A program made the translations under genes and the position numbers. Shown one piece after another: positions 20,073 to 29,155 of a DNA stretch of 41,475 nt. The DNA is from Lysobacteraceae bacterium. Its GTDB lineage: Bacteria; Pseudomonadota; Gammaproteobacteria; Xanthomonadales; Xanthomonadaceae. The DNA is taken from positions 1-41,475 of the forward strand of contig JAIXVL010000146.1 of the NCBI GenBank assembly GCA_027483045.1, given 5' to 3'. The notes under the pieces were generated by a model, which was given only the letters and a program-made list of their open reading frames with translations, did no database searches and was not told the DNA's origin. Position 1 is the stretch's first letter. Each line of letters begins with the position of its first letter.

Positions 20073-20925
20073 GTCAAACGCGCGCGTGGCGGCGGTGGTG
20101 GTGAGCTACAACAGCGCCTCCACCTTGCCGGCCTGTTTGGATGCCTTGCTGGCCGAAGGCGCCGTGGCGGAAGTGTGCGTGGTCGATAACGGCTCGCGCG
20201 ATGACAGTGTGGCCTTGCTGCGAGCGCGTGCTGCAAGCGAGCCGCGACTGCGTGTACTCGAGCAGCCCAGCAATCCAGGGTTTGCAGCAGGCTGCAATCG
20301 CGGTGCAGAAAACACGAGCGCCCCATTCCTCTTATTCGTGAATCCCGACGTGGTTCTGGAAGCGGGAAGCGCAGGGCAGCTTGTCGCGCTCCAATCGACG
20401 CATTCCTCGATTGGCATTCTCAGCGCCGATCTGCGTGATGCGCAGGGGCATCGCGATGGTGCCGCTCGGCGCATGGATCTGAGTGTGTCGCGCATGCTTC
20501 GTGCGCTTGGTGCGCGGCATGCCTTGAGTATTCCCGTTGATACGTCGGCGTCTTTGCAAACGGTTGAGGCCTGCTCCGGTGCCTTGATGCTCGTCCCGCG
20601 CGCGGTTTTCGATGCGCTGGGTGGTTGGGATGAAGGCTATCGCCTTCATGTCGAAGATTTGGATTTCTGCCGCCGCGCGCGTGCTGCAGGATTCGGTGTG
20701 GCTGTCGCGAACAATGTGAAGGCCCTGCATCTGCGCAGCGTGTCCGGCAGGCAGCGGCCCTTCTTTGTGGAATGGCACAAGCATTGGGGGCTTTGGCGCT
20801 ATTGGCGGCGCTTTGAAGGTGCTTCAGCGGGCCTTCTTCTGCGCAGCGCGGTCAGCTTAGTGTTGGCGGCGAGACTGGTTCTATTGGCTTGGCCAACGGC
20901 CATGCTGAAGCGCTTTCGCGGCTGA
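20062..20925 (+). CDS. Family 2 glycosyltransferase (second of two, WbbL-like)
   Basis: The 287-residue GT2 enzyme has the order AAVVVSYNSASTLPACL, VVDNGSRDDS, NPGFAAGCNRGAE, FVNPDVVL (the DxD-equivalent) and GGWDEGYRLHVEDLDFCRR. This pattern is usual for rhamnosyltransferases of the WbbL type. The C-terminal 60 residues include an aromatic basic segment (HKHWGLWRYWRRF) and a hydrophobic helix, probably a membrane anchor. Last gene of the plus-strand run; a hairpin follows and the next gene is convergent. The donor is not determined. Confidence 0.9.
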   Translation: MAPESNARVAAVVVSYNSASTLPACLDALLAEGAVAEVCVVDNGSRDDSVALLRARAASEPRLRVLEQPSNPGFAAGCNRGAENTSAPFLLFVNPDVVLEAGSAGQLVALQSTHSSIGILSADLRDAQGHRDGAARRMDLSVSRMLRALGARHALSIPVDTSASLQTVEACSGALMLVPRAVFDALGGWDEGYRLHVEDLDFCRRARAAGFGVAVANNVKALHLRSVSGRQRPFFVEWHKHWGLWRYWRRFEGASAGLLLRSAVSLVLAARLVLLAWPTAMLKRFRG

Positions 20926-20930
20926 GCAAT

Positions 20931-20963
20931 GCCCAGCACCCATTGATTCGTTGGGTGGCGGGC
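20931..20963. terminator. Possible bidirectional terminator between the glycan cassette and pyrF
   Basis: CACCCA (20937–20942) and TGGGTG (20952–20957) form a perfect 6-bp stem with a 9-base loop. A second stem, GCCC (20931–20934) with GGGC (20960–20963), stacks outside it through a 2-by-2 internal loop. It sits in the 49-base gap between two convergent genes, where a shared terminator is expected. There is no clear T-run on either strand, so it may be Rho-aided or not a terminator. Confidence 0.4.
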
Positions 20964-20974
20964 AGGCCGCTGAA

Positions 20975-21790
20975 TCAGCGGTAACGATTCACCAAGTCAC
21001 GCGTTTCGCGTGCGACGCGCGCCGCCGATTCAGCAAAGTCTGCGTTGCTGCTGGCATAAAGAATCGCGCGCGAGCTGCTAATCACCAAGCCGGTGCGATC
21101 GGCATTGAGGCCGTGTTTCAGCACCGCTTCCACGTCGCCGCCCTGTGCGCCAATGCCCGGCACCAAGAGCGGCACATCGCCGCCGACAATGGCGCGGACT
21201 TCGCCCAGCTGCTCAGGCCATGTGGCACCGACGACCAGCGAAAGATTGCCATTAGCATTCCAATCGCGTGCGGCTTTCTCGGCCACGCGCTGGTAAAGGG
21301 GGCGACCATTCACATCCAGATCTTGTAGATCGGCTGCACCGGGATTGGACGTACGGCATAGCACCACCACGCCCTTGTCGGCACGTTCCAAGTACGGTGC
21401 CAATGAGTCGCTGCCCAGATAGGGGTTAGCGGTCACCGCATTGGCGCGATAGCGATCAAACGCCTCACGCGCGTAGTTCTGTGCCGTGCTGCCGATATCG
21501 CCGCGCTTGGCGTCAAGGATGACCGGGATGCCCGGATGCGCCGAATGGATGTGCGCGATCAATCGTTCTAGCGCGTCTTCTGCACCCTGCGCGGCGAAGT
21601 GCGCAATCTGAGGTTTGAAGGCACAGGCGAACTCCGCAGTCGCATCGACAATGGCTTTGCCGAATGCGAATACGCGATCCGCATCGTTGGCCAAGGGCGC
21701 AGGAAAGCGCCCGGGCTCCGGATCTATGCCGACGCAGAGCAGCGAGTTCGCTGCCTGCCATCGAGACTTCAGTTGCGCGCTGTAACTCAC
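20975..21790 (-). CDS. pyrF: Orotidine 5'-phosphate decarboxylase, type 2
   Basis: The 271-residue enzyme performs the last step of UMP synthesis. It carries the catalytic D-x-K-x-x-D motif in VILDAKRGDIGSTA and the phosphate-binding VPGIGAQGGD segment. Length and the N-terminal LCVGIDPEPGRFP fit the longer type 2 subfamily rather than the E. coli form of about 245 residues. It starts 2 bases after the ettA stop on the same strand, so the two are probably co-transcribed. Confidence 0.95.
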   Translation of the reverse strand: MSYSAQLKSRWQAANSLLCVGIDPEPGRFPAPLANDADRVFAFGKAIVDATAEFACAFKPQIAHFAAQGAEDALERLIAHIHSAHPGIPVILDAKRGDIGSTAQNYAREAFDRYRANAVTANPYLGSDSLAPYLERADKGVVVLCRTSNPGAADLQDLDVNGRPLYQRVAEKAARDWNANGNLSLVVGATWPEQLGEVRAIVGGDVPLLVPGIGAQGGDVEAVLKHGLNADRTGLVISSSRAILYASSNADFAESAARVARETRDLVNRYR

Positions 21791-21792
21791 GA

Positions 21793-23454
21793 TTACTTCA
21801 GTGCCTTGAAGCGGATGCGCTTCGGTGCCGCGCCCTCGGCACCGAGACGACGCTTCTTGTCTTCTTCGTACTCGCGGTAGTTGCCGAGGAAGAACTCCAC
21901 GTGCGAGTCGCCTTCAAACGACAGGATGTGCGTGGCGATGCGGTCCAAGAACCAGCGGTCATGCGAAATCACCATCGCACAGCCGGGGAACTCCAGCAGC
22001 GCATCTTCAAGAGCGCGCAGCGTTTCGACGTCGAGGTCGTTGGACGGTTCGTCGAGCAGCAACACATTGCCACCCTGCAAAAGCGTCTTCGCCAAGTGCA
22101 GACGACCGCGTTCACCACCCGAGAGCGTGCCGACCAACTTCTGTTGGTCTTGACCCTTGAAGTTGAAGCGGCCGATGTAGGCGCGCGACTGGATCTCGAT
22201 GCCATTGATGTTGAGGATGTCGGCGCCGCCCGACACTTCTTGGAACACGTTGTGATCGCCGGCCAGCTTGTCGCGGCTCTGGTCCACGTAGGCCAGCTTC
22301 ACGCTCGGGCCCATCGTGATCGTGCCGCTGTCCGGCTTTTCTTGGCCGGTGATCATGCGGAACAAGGTGGACTTACCGGCGCCGTTCGGGCCGATGATGC
22401 CGACGATGGCGCCGTTGGGAATCACGAAGTTCAAATCATCGATGAGCATGCGATCGCCATAGCTCTTCGACACGTTCTTGAATTCGATCACCGACGCGCC
22501 CAAGCGCTCGCCCGGAGGAATGAAGATCTCATTCGTCTCGTTGCGCTTCTGGTAGTCGACGGCCTGCAGCTCTTCCAATCGTGCGAGACGTGCCTTGCCC
22601 TTGGTGCGGCCGCCCTTGGCATTGCTACGCGCCCATTCCAGTTCTTTCTGGATGGCCTTCTGGCGCGATTTCTCTTGGCCTTCTTCCTGCTTCAAGCGCT
22701 CGTCTTTCTGCGTGAGCCACTCGGTGTAATTGCCCTTCCACGGAATGCCGCGGCCGCGGTCGAGTTCAAGAATCCACTCGGCAGCGTTGTCGAGGAAGTA
22801 GCGATCGTGGGTCACGGCCACCACGGTTCCGGCGTAGCGCGCCAGGAATTGCTCCAGCCACTCCACGGATTCGGCATCCAAGTGGTTGGTGGGTTCGTCG
22901 AGCAGCAGCATGTCGGGCTTTTGCAGCAGCAGTCGGCACAGCGCGACACGGCGCTTTTCACCACCCGAGAGCTTGCCGACGATGGCATCCCACGCCGGCA
23001 GGCGCAGCGCGTCGGCAGCAATTTCCAGCTGCAACTCCACTTGGTGCGCATCGCCTGCAGCGAGGATGGCTTCGAGACGCGCTTGTTCGGCGGCGAGCTT
23101 GTCGAAGTCGGCGTTCTCGTCGGCATAGGCGGCGTAAACGGCGTCGAGCTGCGCCTGCGCGCTAAACAAGTCGCCCAAGCCCTCTTCAACCGCTTGGCGA
23201 ACCGTGTGCTCCGGATTGAGGCGCGGCTCCTGCTCGAGGTAGCCCACCTTGATGCCGGCCTGCGGACGCGCCTCGCCCACGAAATCGGTATCGATGCCGG
23301 CCATGATGCGCAGCACCGTCGACTTGCCCGAGCCGTTCAAGCCCAGCAAGCCGATCTTCGCGCCCGGGAAGAACGACAGCGAAATGTCTTTGATGATCTG
23401 GCGCTTGGGCGGAACGGTCTTGCTCACGCCGTTCATGGTGTAGATGTATTGCAT
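21793..23454 (-). CDS. ettA: Energy-dependent translational throttle protein EttA (ABC-F ATPase)
   Basis: The 553-residue soluble protein has two ABC domains and no membrane segments. The first Walker A is GLNGSGKST with signature LSGGEKRRVAL; the second is GPNGAGKST with signature LSGGERGRLHL. Between them is a charged linker with an Arg/Lys-rich stretch (ARSNAKGGRTKGKARL). EttA binds the ribosomal E site and gates translation according to the ATP/ADP ratio. The length agrees with E. coli EttA (555). The ATG at 23454 is preferred because GGAG lies 5 bases upstream and the protein then starts MQYIYTMNGVSK, the family start; the frame runs open for 97 more codons without family similarity. The second catalytic segment (DEPSNDLD) is intact. 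Confidence 0.97.
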   Translation of the reverse strand: MQYIYTMNGVSKTVPPKRQIIKDISLSFFPGAKIGLLGLNGSGKSTVLRIMAGIDTDFVGEARPQAGIKVGYLEQEPRLNPEHTVRQAVEEGLGDLFSAQAQLDAVYAAYADENADFDKLAAEQARLEAILAAGDAHQVELQLEIAADALRLPAWDAIVGKLSGGEKRRVALCRLLLQKPDMLLLDEPTNHLDAESVEWLEQFLARYAGTVVAVTHDRYFLDNAAEWILELDRGRGIPWKGNYTEWLTQKDERLKQEEGQEKSRQKAIQKELEWARSNAKGGRTKGKARLARLEELQAVDYQKRNETNEIFIPPGERLGASVIEFKNVSKSYGDRMLIDDLNFVIPNGAIVGIIGPNGAGKSTLFRMITGQEKPDSGTITMGPSVKLAYVDQSRDKLAGDHNVFQEVSGGADILNINGIEIQSRAYIGRFNFKGQDQQKLVGTLSGGERGRLHLAKTLLQGGNVLLLDEPSNDLDVETLRALEDALLEFPGCAMVISHDRWFLDRIATHILSFEGDSHVEFFLGNYREYEEDKKRRLGAEGAAPKRIRFKALK

Positions 23455-23716
23455 GGGAGCTCCGTGACGCGGGACGCAACACTGCGGCCCACAAGAGGTG
23501 GGGCAGGGCGGCCGAAAAGGAAAAGGACCGGCAAACGGTACGGCGCGCATTATCGCCGATCCGGTTGCCAAAGCGTGGCGGCCCTTGGCGCGGTTCAGCC
23601 TGCCCTTCAGCGCCCGGAATGGCCATAACCGGCCCCCAAGCCGCCCCTTCGCGCGCCTTGGCTTTACCGACGACACCCGCAGGCTGCCTGCTCCTTCACC
23701 ACGCTGGGAGCGCCCG
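23455..23716. promoter_or_regulatory. Divergent intergenic region between ettA and creD
   Basis: This 262-base region must hold the promoters of both genes. On the minus strand GATAAT (23549–23554 in plus coordinates) resembles a -10 box for ettA, but no -35 is at suitable spacing. On the plus strand a single TTCAC occurs near 23697, but the doubled TTCAC tag bound by CreB in E. coli is absent. Nothing else stands out. Confidence 0.3.
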
Positions 23717-25036
23717 ATGCGCCTTGGACGCAAGTTGCTGGCCATTGCCGGCCTGATGCTGCTGTTGCTGCTGCCCTTGGCCCTGCTGGATGGGCTGGTT
23801 TACGAACGCCAACAGCGCGCCGAAGAGGTGAAGCTCGACATCGCCCAAGCCAGCGCACGTCCTCAGCGCATGGTGGCGCCTTTGCTTCGGGTCGAGATCG
23901 AGACCGTTTCGCGCCGCATGCAAACCGCGGGCAAGGGCGACTCAGAGCGACTCGAGCCGGTCGAAACCACGCATCAGGAGGTGCGCCTGTTAGCGGCCGA
24001 GACCGTGGCCGTGGACACCGCGCTGGCCACCGAAGTCCGGCGCAGAGGCTTGTTCGAAGCCCAGATTTATCAGGTAAAGGGTTCGGCTACGGCGCGATTC
24101 CGCCTGCCCGCGGCTGAAACCGCGGCCGATCAGGTGAGTTGGCGCATTCGCTCGGCGCATTGGGTCTGGGGGCTTTCCGACAATCGCGGCATTGCCGCTT
24201 TGGCGGTCAAGGCCAATGGCGAAGTCCTCAGTCCCGAGCCCGGCACCGGCGTGACGTGGTTGCCGGAGGGTGTGCAAGCCCGCGTGCCGGGCACCTTGGA
24301 AAGTGGCGCCTTGATCGACACGCAGGCGGATTTCACGTTGCTGGGTACCGAGCATCTGTCTTGGTTGCCCGTCGCCACCGATTTCGAATGGAAGGCACGC
24401 GCCGATTGGCCGCATCCGCGTTTCACAGGCTTTGCTCTGCCGGTGGGCCACGACGTGAGCGCCAAGGGCTTTACGGCGCAGTGGCGGCTTTCGGCATTGG
24501 CCAGCCAAGCACCGCAGCGCCTGTTGCGTTGCCCGCCGGCGGCAGATGGCTGCGCTGATCTTGAAGCGACGGCCATGCAAATTGACCTGATTCACCCTGT
24601 GGATCGCTACCTGATGACGGACCGGGCCATCAAATACGCCCTGCTATTCCTCGGTCTGGTGTTCGGCGCGGTATTCCTCATGGAAGTCCTGCGCGGCGCA
24701 GCCGTGCACCCCTTGCACTACCTGTTGGTGGGCTTGGCCTTGGCCCTGTTCTTCCTGCTGTTGCTGGCCTTGGCCGAGCATTTGCCCTTTGCACTGGCTT
24801 ACGGCATCGCGGCCCTGGGTTGTGTGGGCTTGATCGGCTTCTATTTGGCCGGCGTGCTCGGGGGCTGGCGGCGAGGCGTGGGTTTGGCCGGGCTTCTGGC
24901 CCTGCTGTACGCGGCGCTGTATGGGCTTCTGCAGTCGGAGGACCATGCCTTGCTGCTGGGCGCGGTGCTGCTGTTCGGCGTTCTGGCGGCCACGATGGCT
25001 CTGACCCGCCGTATCGACTGGGGGCGGCTACAATAG
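23717..25036 (+). CDS. creD: CreD-family inner-membrane protein
   Basis: The 439-residue protein has an N-terminal membrane helix ([21 protein letters not shown]), a large periplasmic domain of about 300 residues, the conserved CreD segment [20 protein letters not shown], and then about five closely packed membrane helices to the C terminus. In E. coli creD is controlled by the CreBC two-component system and affects envelope stress and colicin tolerance; its biochemical role is unknown. No creB or creC is nearby. ATG 23717 is chosen over upstream starts because GGGAG at 23706–23710 precedes it with good spacing and the membrane helix is then N-terminal. Confidence 0.92.
   Translation: MRLGRKLLAIAGLMLLLLLPLALLDGLVYERQQRAEEVKLDIAQASARPQRMVAPLLRVEIETVSRRMQTAGKGDSERLEPVETTHQEVRLLAAETVAVDTALATEVRRRGLFEAQIYQVKGSATARFRLPAAETAADQVSWRIRSAHWVWGLSDNRGIAALAVKANGEVLSPEPGTGVTWLPEGVQARVPGTLESGALIDTQADFTLLGTEHLSWLPVATDFEWKARADWPHPRFTGFALPVGHDVSAKGFTAQWRLSALASQAPQRLLRCPPAADGCADLEATAMQIDLIHPVDRYLMTDRAIKYALLFLGLVFGAVFLMEVLRGAAVHPLHYLLVGLALALFFLLLLALAEHLPFALAYGIAALGCVGLIGFYLAGVLGGWRRGVGLAGLLALLYAALYGLLQSEDHALLLGAVLLFGVLAATMALTRRIDWGRLQ
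25029..25034 (+). promoter_or_regulatory. Possible -10 box of the glyA promoter
   Basis: TACAAT is one base from consensus and lies 31 bases before the glyA ATG, overlapping the creD stop codon. No -35 hexamer is seen at 16–18 bases, so glyA may also be read from creD. Confidence 0.35.
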
Positions 25037-25064
25037 CGGCTTCCTTTCGCCCGAGGCCCGCCCG

Positions 25065-26315
25065 ATGTTCCCGAGCAGCATGCGCATTGCCGATTACGAC
25101 CCCGAACTGGCCGCTTCAATGGCCGCCGAGCGGCAACGCCAGGAAGATCACGTCGAGCTGATTGCTTCGGAAAACTACGCCAGCCCTCGCGTTCTTGAAG
25201 CTCAGGGCTCGGTACTCACCAACAAGTACGCCGAGGGTTACCCGGGCAAGCGCTACTACGGCGGCTGCGAATTCGTGGACGTGGCCGAGCGCCTCGCCAT
25301 CGAGCGCGTGAAGCAGCTGTTCGGCGCCGACTACGCCAATGTGCAGCCGCATTCCGGCTCCTCGGCGAACATCGCGGTGTATATGGCCCTGCTGCAGCCG
25401 GGTGACACGGTGCTGGGCATGAGCTTGGCGCACGGCGGCCACCTCACGCATGGCGCCAAGGTCAATTTCTCGGGCAAGTCCTACAACTCCGTGCAATACG
25501 GTGTGGATGAGAACGGCCTGATCAACTACGACGAAGTGCAGCGTCTGGCCGACGAGCACAAGCCGAAGATGTTGATCGCGGGTTTCTCGGCCTATTCGCA
25601 AGTGATCGACTGGGCGCGCATGGCGGCCATTGCAAAGTCGGTCGGTGCGTACTTCTTCGTCGACATGGCGCATGTGGCGGGCTTGGTGGCAGCGGGTCTT
25701 TACCCCAACCCGGTGCCGCATGCCGATGTGGTGACCAGCACCACGCACAAAACGCTGCGCGGCCCGCGTGGCGGCATCATCTTGGCGAAAGCCAACGAAG
25801 AGCTGGAGAAGAAATTCCAGAGCCTCGTGTTCCCCGGTACGCAGGGCGGCCCGCTCATGCACGTCATCGCGGCCAAGGCTGTGGCGTTCAAAGAAGCACT
25901 GGAGCCCGAGTTCAAGACCTACCAAGCGCAGGTCATCAAGAACGCACAGGCCATGGCCAACACCTTGATGAAGCGCGGCTACAAGATTGTTTCGGGCGGC
26001 ACGGAAAACCACCTGATGCTGATCGACCTGATCGGCCGCGATGTGAGCGGCAAGGATGCGGAAGCGGCTCTTGGCGCCGCGCACATCACCGTGAACAAGA
26101 ACTCGGTGCCGAATGACACGCGCTCGCCCTTCGTGACCTCGGGTTTGCGCATCGGTACGCCGGCGGTGACCACGCGTGGCTACACCGAAGCGGACTGCAG
26201 CGATCTCGCCAACTGGATTGCCGATGTGCTCGACGCGCCGACCAACACCGCCGTGATTGCTCGCGTACGCGATGCCGTGACGGCGCAGTGCCGCAAGTAC
26301 CCGGTCTACGGCTGA
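25065..26315 (+). CDS. glyA: Serine hydroxymethyltransferase
   Basis: The 416-residue PLP enzyme interconverts serine and glycine, loading one-carbon units on tetrahydrofolate. The PLP-binding lysine is K229 in [16 protein letters not shown], at the same number as in E. coli GlyA. Other family marks are [34 protein letters not shown] and [12 protein letters not shown]. Length and start match the family. nrdR follows after 21 bases, so one message is likely; the glycine and one-carbon supply also feeds the purine pathway of PurL. Confidence 0.98.
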   Translation: MFPSSMRIADYDPELAASMAAERQRQEDHVELIASENYASPRVLEAQGSVLTNKYAEGYPGKRYYGGCEFVDVAERLAIERVKQLFGADYANVQPHSGSSANIAVYMALLQPGDTVLGMSLAHGGHLTHGAKVNFSGKSYNSVQYGVDENGLINYDEVQRLADEHKPKMLIAGFSAYSQVIDWARMAAIAKSVGAYFFVDMAHVAGLVAAGLYPNPVPHADVVTSTTHKTLRGPRGGIILAKANEELEKKFQSLVFPGTQGGPLMHVIAAKAVAFKEALEPEFKTYQAQVIKNAQAMANTLMKRGYKIVSGGTENHLMLIDLIGRDVSGKDAEAALGAAHITVNKNSVPNDTRSPFVTSGLRIGTPAVTTRGYTEADCSDLANWIADVLDAPTNTAVIARVRDAVTAQCRKYPVYG

Positions 26316-26336
26316 AAGCTGCGCTAGCGAACGCCC

Positions 26337-26861
26337 ATGCATTGCCCCTTCTGCCCGCATGACGACACCCGCGTGATTGACTCACGCGCGGCAGAAGACG
26401 GCAGCAGCATTCGGCGTCGTCGTGAATGCCCCGAATGTGGCGGGCGTTTCTCCACAGTAGAGCAGGCCGAGTTGCGCCTGCCTGCCGTGGTGAAAAGCGA
26501 TGGCCGCCGCGAAGCCTTCGATGAGAACAAGCTGCGCACCGGTTTCGAGCGCGCTTTGCAAAAGCGCCCGGTGAGCGCCGAGCAGATCGATGAAGCCGTG
26601 CGCGCCGTGGTGAGCGAGCTACGCAAAAGCGGCGAGCGCGAACTGCCTTCGCGGCGCGTCGGCGAATACGTGATGGACCAGCTCAAGCCGCTCGATCAAG
26701 TCGCCTATGTGCGCTTTGCTTCGGTGTACCGCAGCTTCGAGGACGTGCAGGCATTTCGCGAAGAAATCGAGAAGCTCGAACGCGATCTTCCGGCGCTGCA
26801 AACCCTCGATTTACCCCTGGAAAGCACTGAGCCGAAGCCTGTAAGGGCGCGGCGAGGCTAG
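26337..26861 (+). CDS. nrdR: Transcriptional repressor NrdR of ribonucleotide reductase genes
   Basis: The 174-residue regulator has an N-terminal zinc ribbon with C3, C6, C31 and C34, followed by an ATP-cone domain (about residues 49–139: [19 protein letters not shown] through [12 protein letters not shown]). NrdR senses ATP/dATP and represses nrd operons by binding NrdR boxes; no such box or nrd gene is in the window. It lies after glyA and before riboflavin genes, a familiar order in Proteobacteria. The C-terminal tail after residue 150 is proline-rich and variable. Confidence 0.97.
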   Translation: MHCPFCPHDDTRVIDSRAAEDGSSIRRRRECPECGGRFSTVEQAELRLPAVVKSDGRREAFDENKLRTGFERALQKRPVSAEQIDEAVRAVVSELRKSGERELPSRRVGEYVMDQLKPLDQVAYVRFASVYRSFEDVQAFREEIEKLERDLPALQTLDLPLESTEPKPVRARRG

Positions 26862-26867
26862 TTCGCG

Positions 26868-27356
26868 TTGAGCGTTCGCATCGTGAGTGCTGCTCAGGCG
26901 GAGGCCCTGCTTCCGCGCTTGGCTGCGTGGCACTTTGCAGAATGGTCGGCGTATTTCCCGGGTTGGTCGCAGGACGGCGCATGGCGCGAGTTGCAAGCGC
27001 ATGCGAAGAACCCTGCCGGTGTGCCCACCACGCTCGTGGCGATTGATGATGCGCACTCTGCGTCTGCGGAGCCGCTAGGCTCCGTGAGCCTGCTGTTCGA
27101 AGACTCCCCGGAACTCGCACATCTCGACGGTCCGTGGCTGGCGAGCCTGTTTGTGGCGCCTGGCGCGCGCGGCTCCGGTCTTGGCACGCAACTGGTGCAT
27201 GCCGCCATCGCGCATGCGCGGGCTCATGGTGTTGCTGCGCTGCGCCTGTTCACGCCTTCGCATCGCGGCTTCTACGAAGCGCTCGGTTGGCAGTTCGAGA
27301 CAGAAGCGCGATGTGCCGGAAAAACAGTGGCGGTGATGCGCATCGCGCTCCGCTAG
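26868..27356 (+). CDS. GNAT-family N-acetyltransferase, substrate unknown
   Basis: The 162-residue protein has the GNAT fold: motif A with the acetyl-CoA loop RGSGLGTQLVHAAIAHA, preceded by the strand LASLFVAPGA, and the late motif B region GFYEALGWQFE. It is not RimI by motif detail, and no substrate can be assigned. The start is TTG at 26868, 6 bases after the nrdR stop; GTG 26883 is an alternative that loses five residues. GAGG at 26853–26856 could serve the TTG. It ends 4 bases from the convergent ribBX with no terminator between. Confidence 0.8.
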   Translation: MSVRIVSAAQAEALLPRLAAWHFAEWSAYFPGWSQDGAWRELQAHAKNPAGVPTTLVAIDDAHSASAEPLGSVSLLFEDSPELAHLDGPWLASLFVAPGARGSGLGTQLVHAAIAHARAHGVAALRLFTPSHRGFYEALGWQFETEARCAGKTVAVMRIALR

Positions 27357-27360
27357 CACC

Positions 27361-28452
27361 TCAGCGCAGCGGCAGATACTCCAGCACTTCCAAGCCGAAG
27401 CCACCCAAGCCAATTTGCTTGCGTGGCGTGCCAAGAACACGCAATTGCTTCAAGCCCAGATCAGCAAGAATCTGCGAGCCCGCGCCGTTGCGTCGCCATT
27501 CCTGTACGCGACCTGCGGGGGCTTCGGGCTGCTCGGTGATGCGCGCCAGTAGCGCCTCGGGCGAGACCGCATCGGCCAGCACCACGAGAACGCCTTCGCC
27601 GGCATCGGCAATTCGACGCAAGGCTTCCGATGCAGAGCCGCCGAAATCCGGCCGCTGCCACTGCAGAACATCGGAGAGCGCATTCTTCACGTGCACGCGC
27701 ACCAAGGCGGGCTGTGCAGCCGAAGGCGTGCCGCGCACCAAGGCGAAATGCAGATCCCGGCTCACGCGGTCACGATAGGTGAGCAGTCGAAACGCGCCAA
27801 ATGCGGTGTCGATGTTCCGTTCGTCCACGCGTTCCACCGTGTGCTCAGTGGCAAGGCGATAACGAATCAATTCTTCGATTGAGCCGATCTTCAGGCCGTG
27901 CTCTTTCGCGAACACTTCCAACTCCGGGCGGCGCGCCATCGAGCCATCGGGGTTGAGGATTTCGACCAGCACGCCGGCTGGCTCCAGGCCTGCGAGCAAA
28001 GCGAGATCACTCGCGGCTTCGGTGTGACCCGCGCGCGTGAGCACGCCGCCCGGTTGCGCCATCAAGGGGAAGATGTGGCCGGGCTGCGACAAGTCTTCAG
28101 GCGCAGCATCGGGGCGCACGGCGGTGCGCACGGTGTGTGCGCGGTCGTAGGCGCTGATGCCCGTGGTGACACCCTCGGCGGCTTCAATGCTGACGGTGAA
28201 GTTGGTGTGGTGCGGCGAGGTGTTGCTGATCACCATCGGCCCAAGGCCCAGCTGGCGGCAGCGTTCGCGCGTCAGCGAAAGGCAGACCAAGCCACGCGCA
28301 TGCGTGACCATGAAGTTGATGTCAGAAGGCCGCACCAATTCGGCGGCCATGATGATGTCGCCTTCGTTCTCGCGGTCTTCGTCGTCAACGATGACCACCA
28401 TCTTGCCGGCGCGCAGGTCTTCGAGAATTTCGGGGATTGTCGCGAAGCTCAT
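27361..28452 (-). CDS. ribB: 3,4-dihydroxy-2-butanone 4-phosphate synthase fused to a degenerate GTP cyclohydrolase II domain (RibBX type)
   Basis: Residues 1 to about 200 form an intact RibB domain: DDEDRENEGD, THARGLVCLSL and GHTEA hold the metal and substrate ligands for making the four-carbon riboflavin precursor from ribulose 5-phosphate. Residues of about 205–363 align in position with RibA, but the zinc-binding cysteines (normally in an SECLTGD…LRCDCG context) are missing; the segment reads VRVHVKNALSDVLQWQ. This matches the RibBX variant known in many Proteobacteria, whose second domain lacks cyclohydrolase activity. A true ribA must therefore be elsewhere. The gene overlaps ribE by 4 bases and ends the minus-strand rib unit. 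Confidence 0.93.
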   Translation of the reverse strand: MSFATIPEILEDLRAGKMVVIVDDEDRENEGDIIMAAELVRPSDINFMVTHARGLVCLSLTRERCRQLGLGPMVISNTSPHHTNFTVSIEAAEGVTTGISAYDRAHTVRTAVRPDAAPEDLSQPGHIFPLMAQPGGVLTRAGHTEAASDLALLAGLEPAGVLVEILNPDGSMARRPELEVFAKEHGLKIGSIEELIRYRLATEHTVERVDERNIDTAFGAFRLLTYRDRVSRDLHFALVRGTPSAAQPALVRVHVKNALSDVLQWQRPDFGGSASEALRRIADAGEGVLVVLADAVSPEALLARITEQPEAPAGRVQEWRRNGAGSQILADLGLKQLRVLGTPRKQIGLGGFGLEVLEYLPLR

Positions 28453-29051
28453 GCCCAGCCCTCCGTTTCCTGCAGCCGCGCCACGTAGCGGGCCACGGTG
28501 TCGATTTCCAAATTCACCGGTGCACCGACAGCCATGCGGCCGAAGCTGGTGTGTTCCAAGGTGTGCGGTACCAGCATTACTTCAAATCCAAGGTCGTCCA
28601 CGCTGTTGACCGTGAGGCTTGTGCCTTGCACGGCAATCGAGCCCTTGTGGGCGATGAAGCGCAGTAAGGCTTTCGGTGCCGTGAAGCGCCAACGCTGGCC
28701 GCGCGCTTCGTTGCGCACCTCGGCCACGTGGCCAACGCCATCAACATGCCCGCTCACCAGATGGCCGCCTAAGCGATCGCCCAAGCGCAAGGAGCGCTCG
28801 AGATTTACCGGCGTGCCCACCGACAAGTGGCCCAAGGTGGTGAGCCCGAGTGTTTCCGTTGAGACATCGGCGTCGAAATGCGCCGCGTCGAACGCTACGA
28901 CGGTCAGGCACACGCCATTGCAGGCAATGCTCTCGCCGAGTTCGGCATCGGCAAAGGGCAGGGTGTTCGTCGCGAAACGCAAACGGCGGTCGCCACCCAC
29001 GGCCGTGCTGGCGGCCAGATGGCCGACGGCCTGGATCAATCCGGTAAACAT
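28449..29051 (-). CDS. ribE: Riboflavin synthase, alpha subunit
   Basis: The 200-residue enzyme makes riboflavin by dismutation of two lumazine molecules. It shows two internally repeated barrel domains: MFTGLIQAVG with SIACNGVCLTV and GGHLVSGHVDGVG in the first half, and SIAVQGTSLTVNSV with the final HTLEHTSF in the second. Length is normal (E. coli 213). It is upstream of ribBX with a 4-base overlap and probably starts from the -10 box at 29081–29086. Confidence 0.97.
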   Translation of the reverse strand: MFTGLIQAVGHLAASTAVGGDRRLRFATNTLPFADAELGESIACNGVCLTVVAFDAAHFDADVSTETLGLTTLGHLSVGTPVNLERSLRLGDRLGGHLVSGHVDGVGHVAEVRNEARGQRWRFTAPKALLRFIAHKGSIAVQGTSLTVNSVDDLGFEVMLVPHTLEHTSFGRMAVGAPVNLEIDTVARYVARLQETEGWA

Positions 29052-29080
29052 CGGGAATCCGAAGAACTTCTGAGGCCGCG

Positions 29081-29086
29081 ATTATA
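29081..29086 (-). promoter_or_regulatory. Perfect -10 hexamer before ribE
   Basis: The minus strand reads TATAAT here, about 30 bases before the ribE ATG. GCGACA (29108–29113, plus coordinates) resembles a -35 but is 21 bases away, too far. I saw no FMN riboswitch in 29052–29155. A GGCGCA/TGCGCC pair (29117–29122 and 29141–29146) could form a stem between the preceding gene and this promoter. Confidence 0.5.
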
Positions 29087-29155
29087 GGCGGCGGCGCCCA
29101 AGCACGGTGTCGCGATGGCGCAACGGTGCGTCCCTGCGGCTGCGCCTCACCTGCA

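Noticed and set aside
21664-23628. A 654-codon plus-strand frame opposite ettA
   Set aside because: It is the mirror of a well-conserved ABC-F gene. Its translation has no domain, is rich in His, Arg and Ala, and has no ribosome-binding site. GC-rich codon use leaves the opposite strand open.
23455-23716. CreB-binding tag upstream of creD
   Set aside because: Only a single TTCAC is found; the direct repeat needed for a cre tag is absent, and no creBC genes are nearby.
29052-29155. FMN riboswitch before ribE
   Set aside because: The conserved RFN blocks were not seen here or in the ribD/ribH gap; only a GC-rich stem and a TATAAT box are present.
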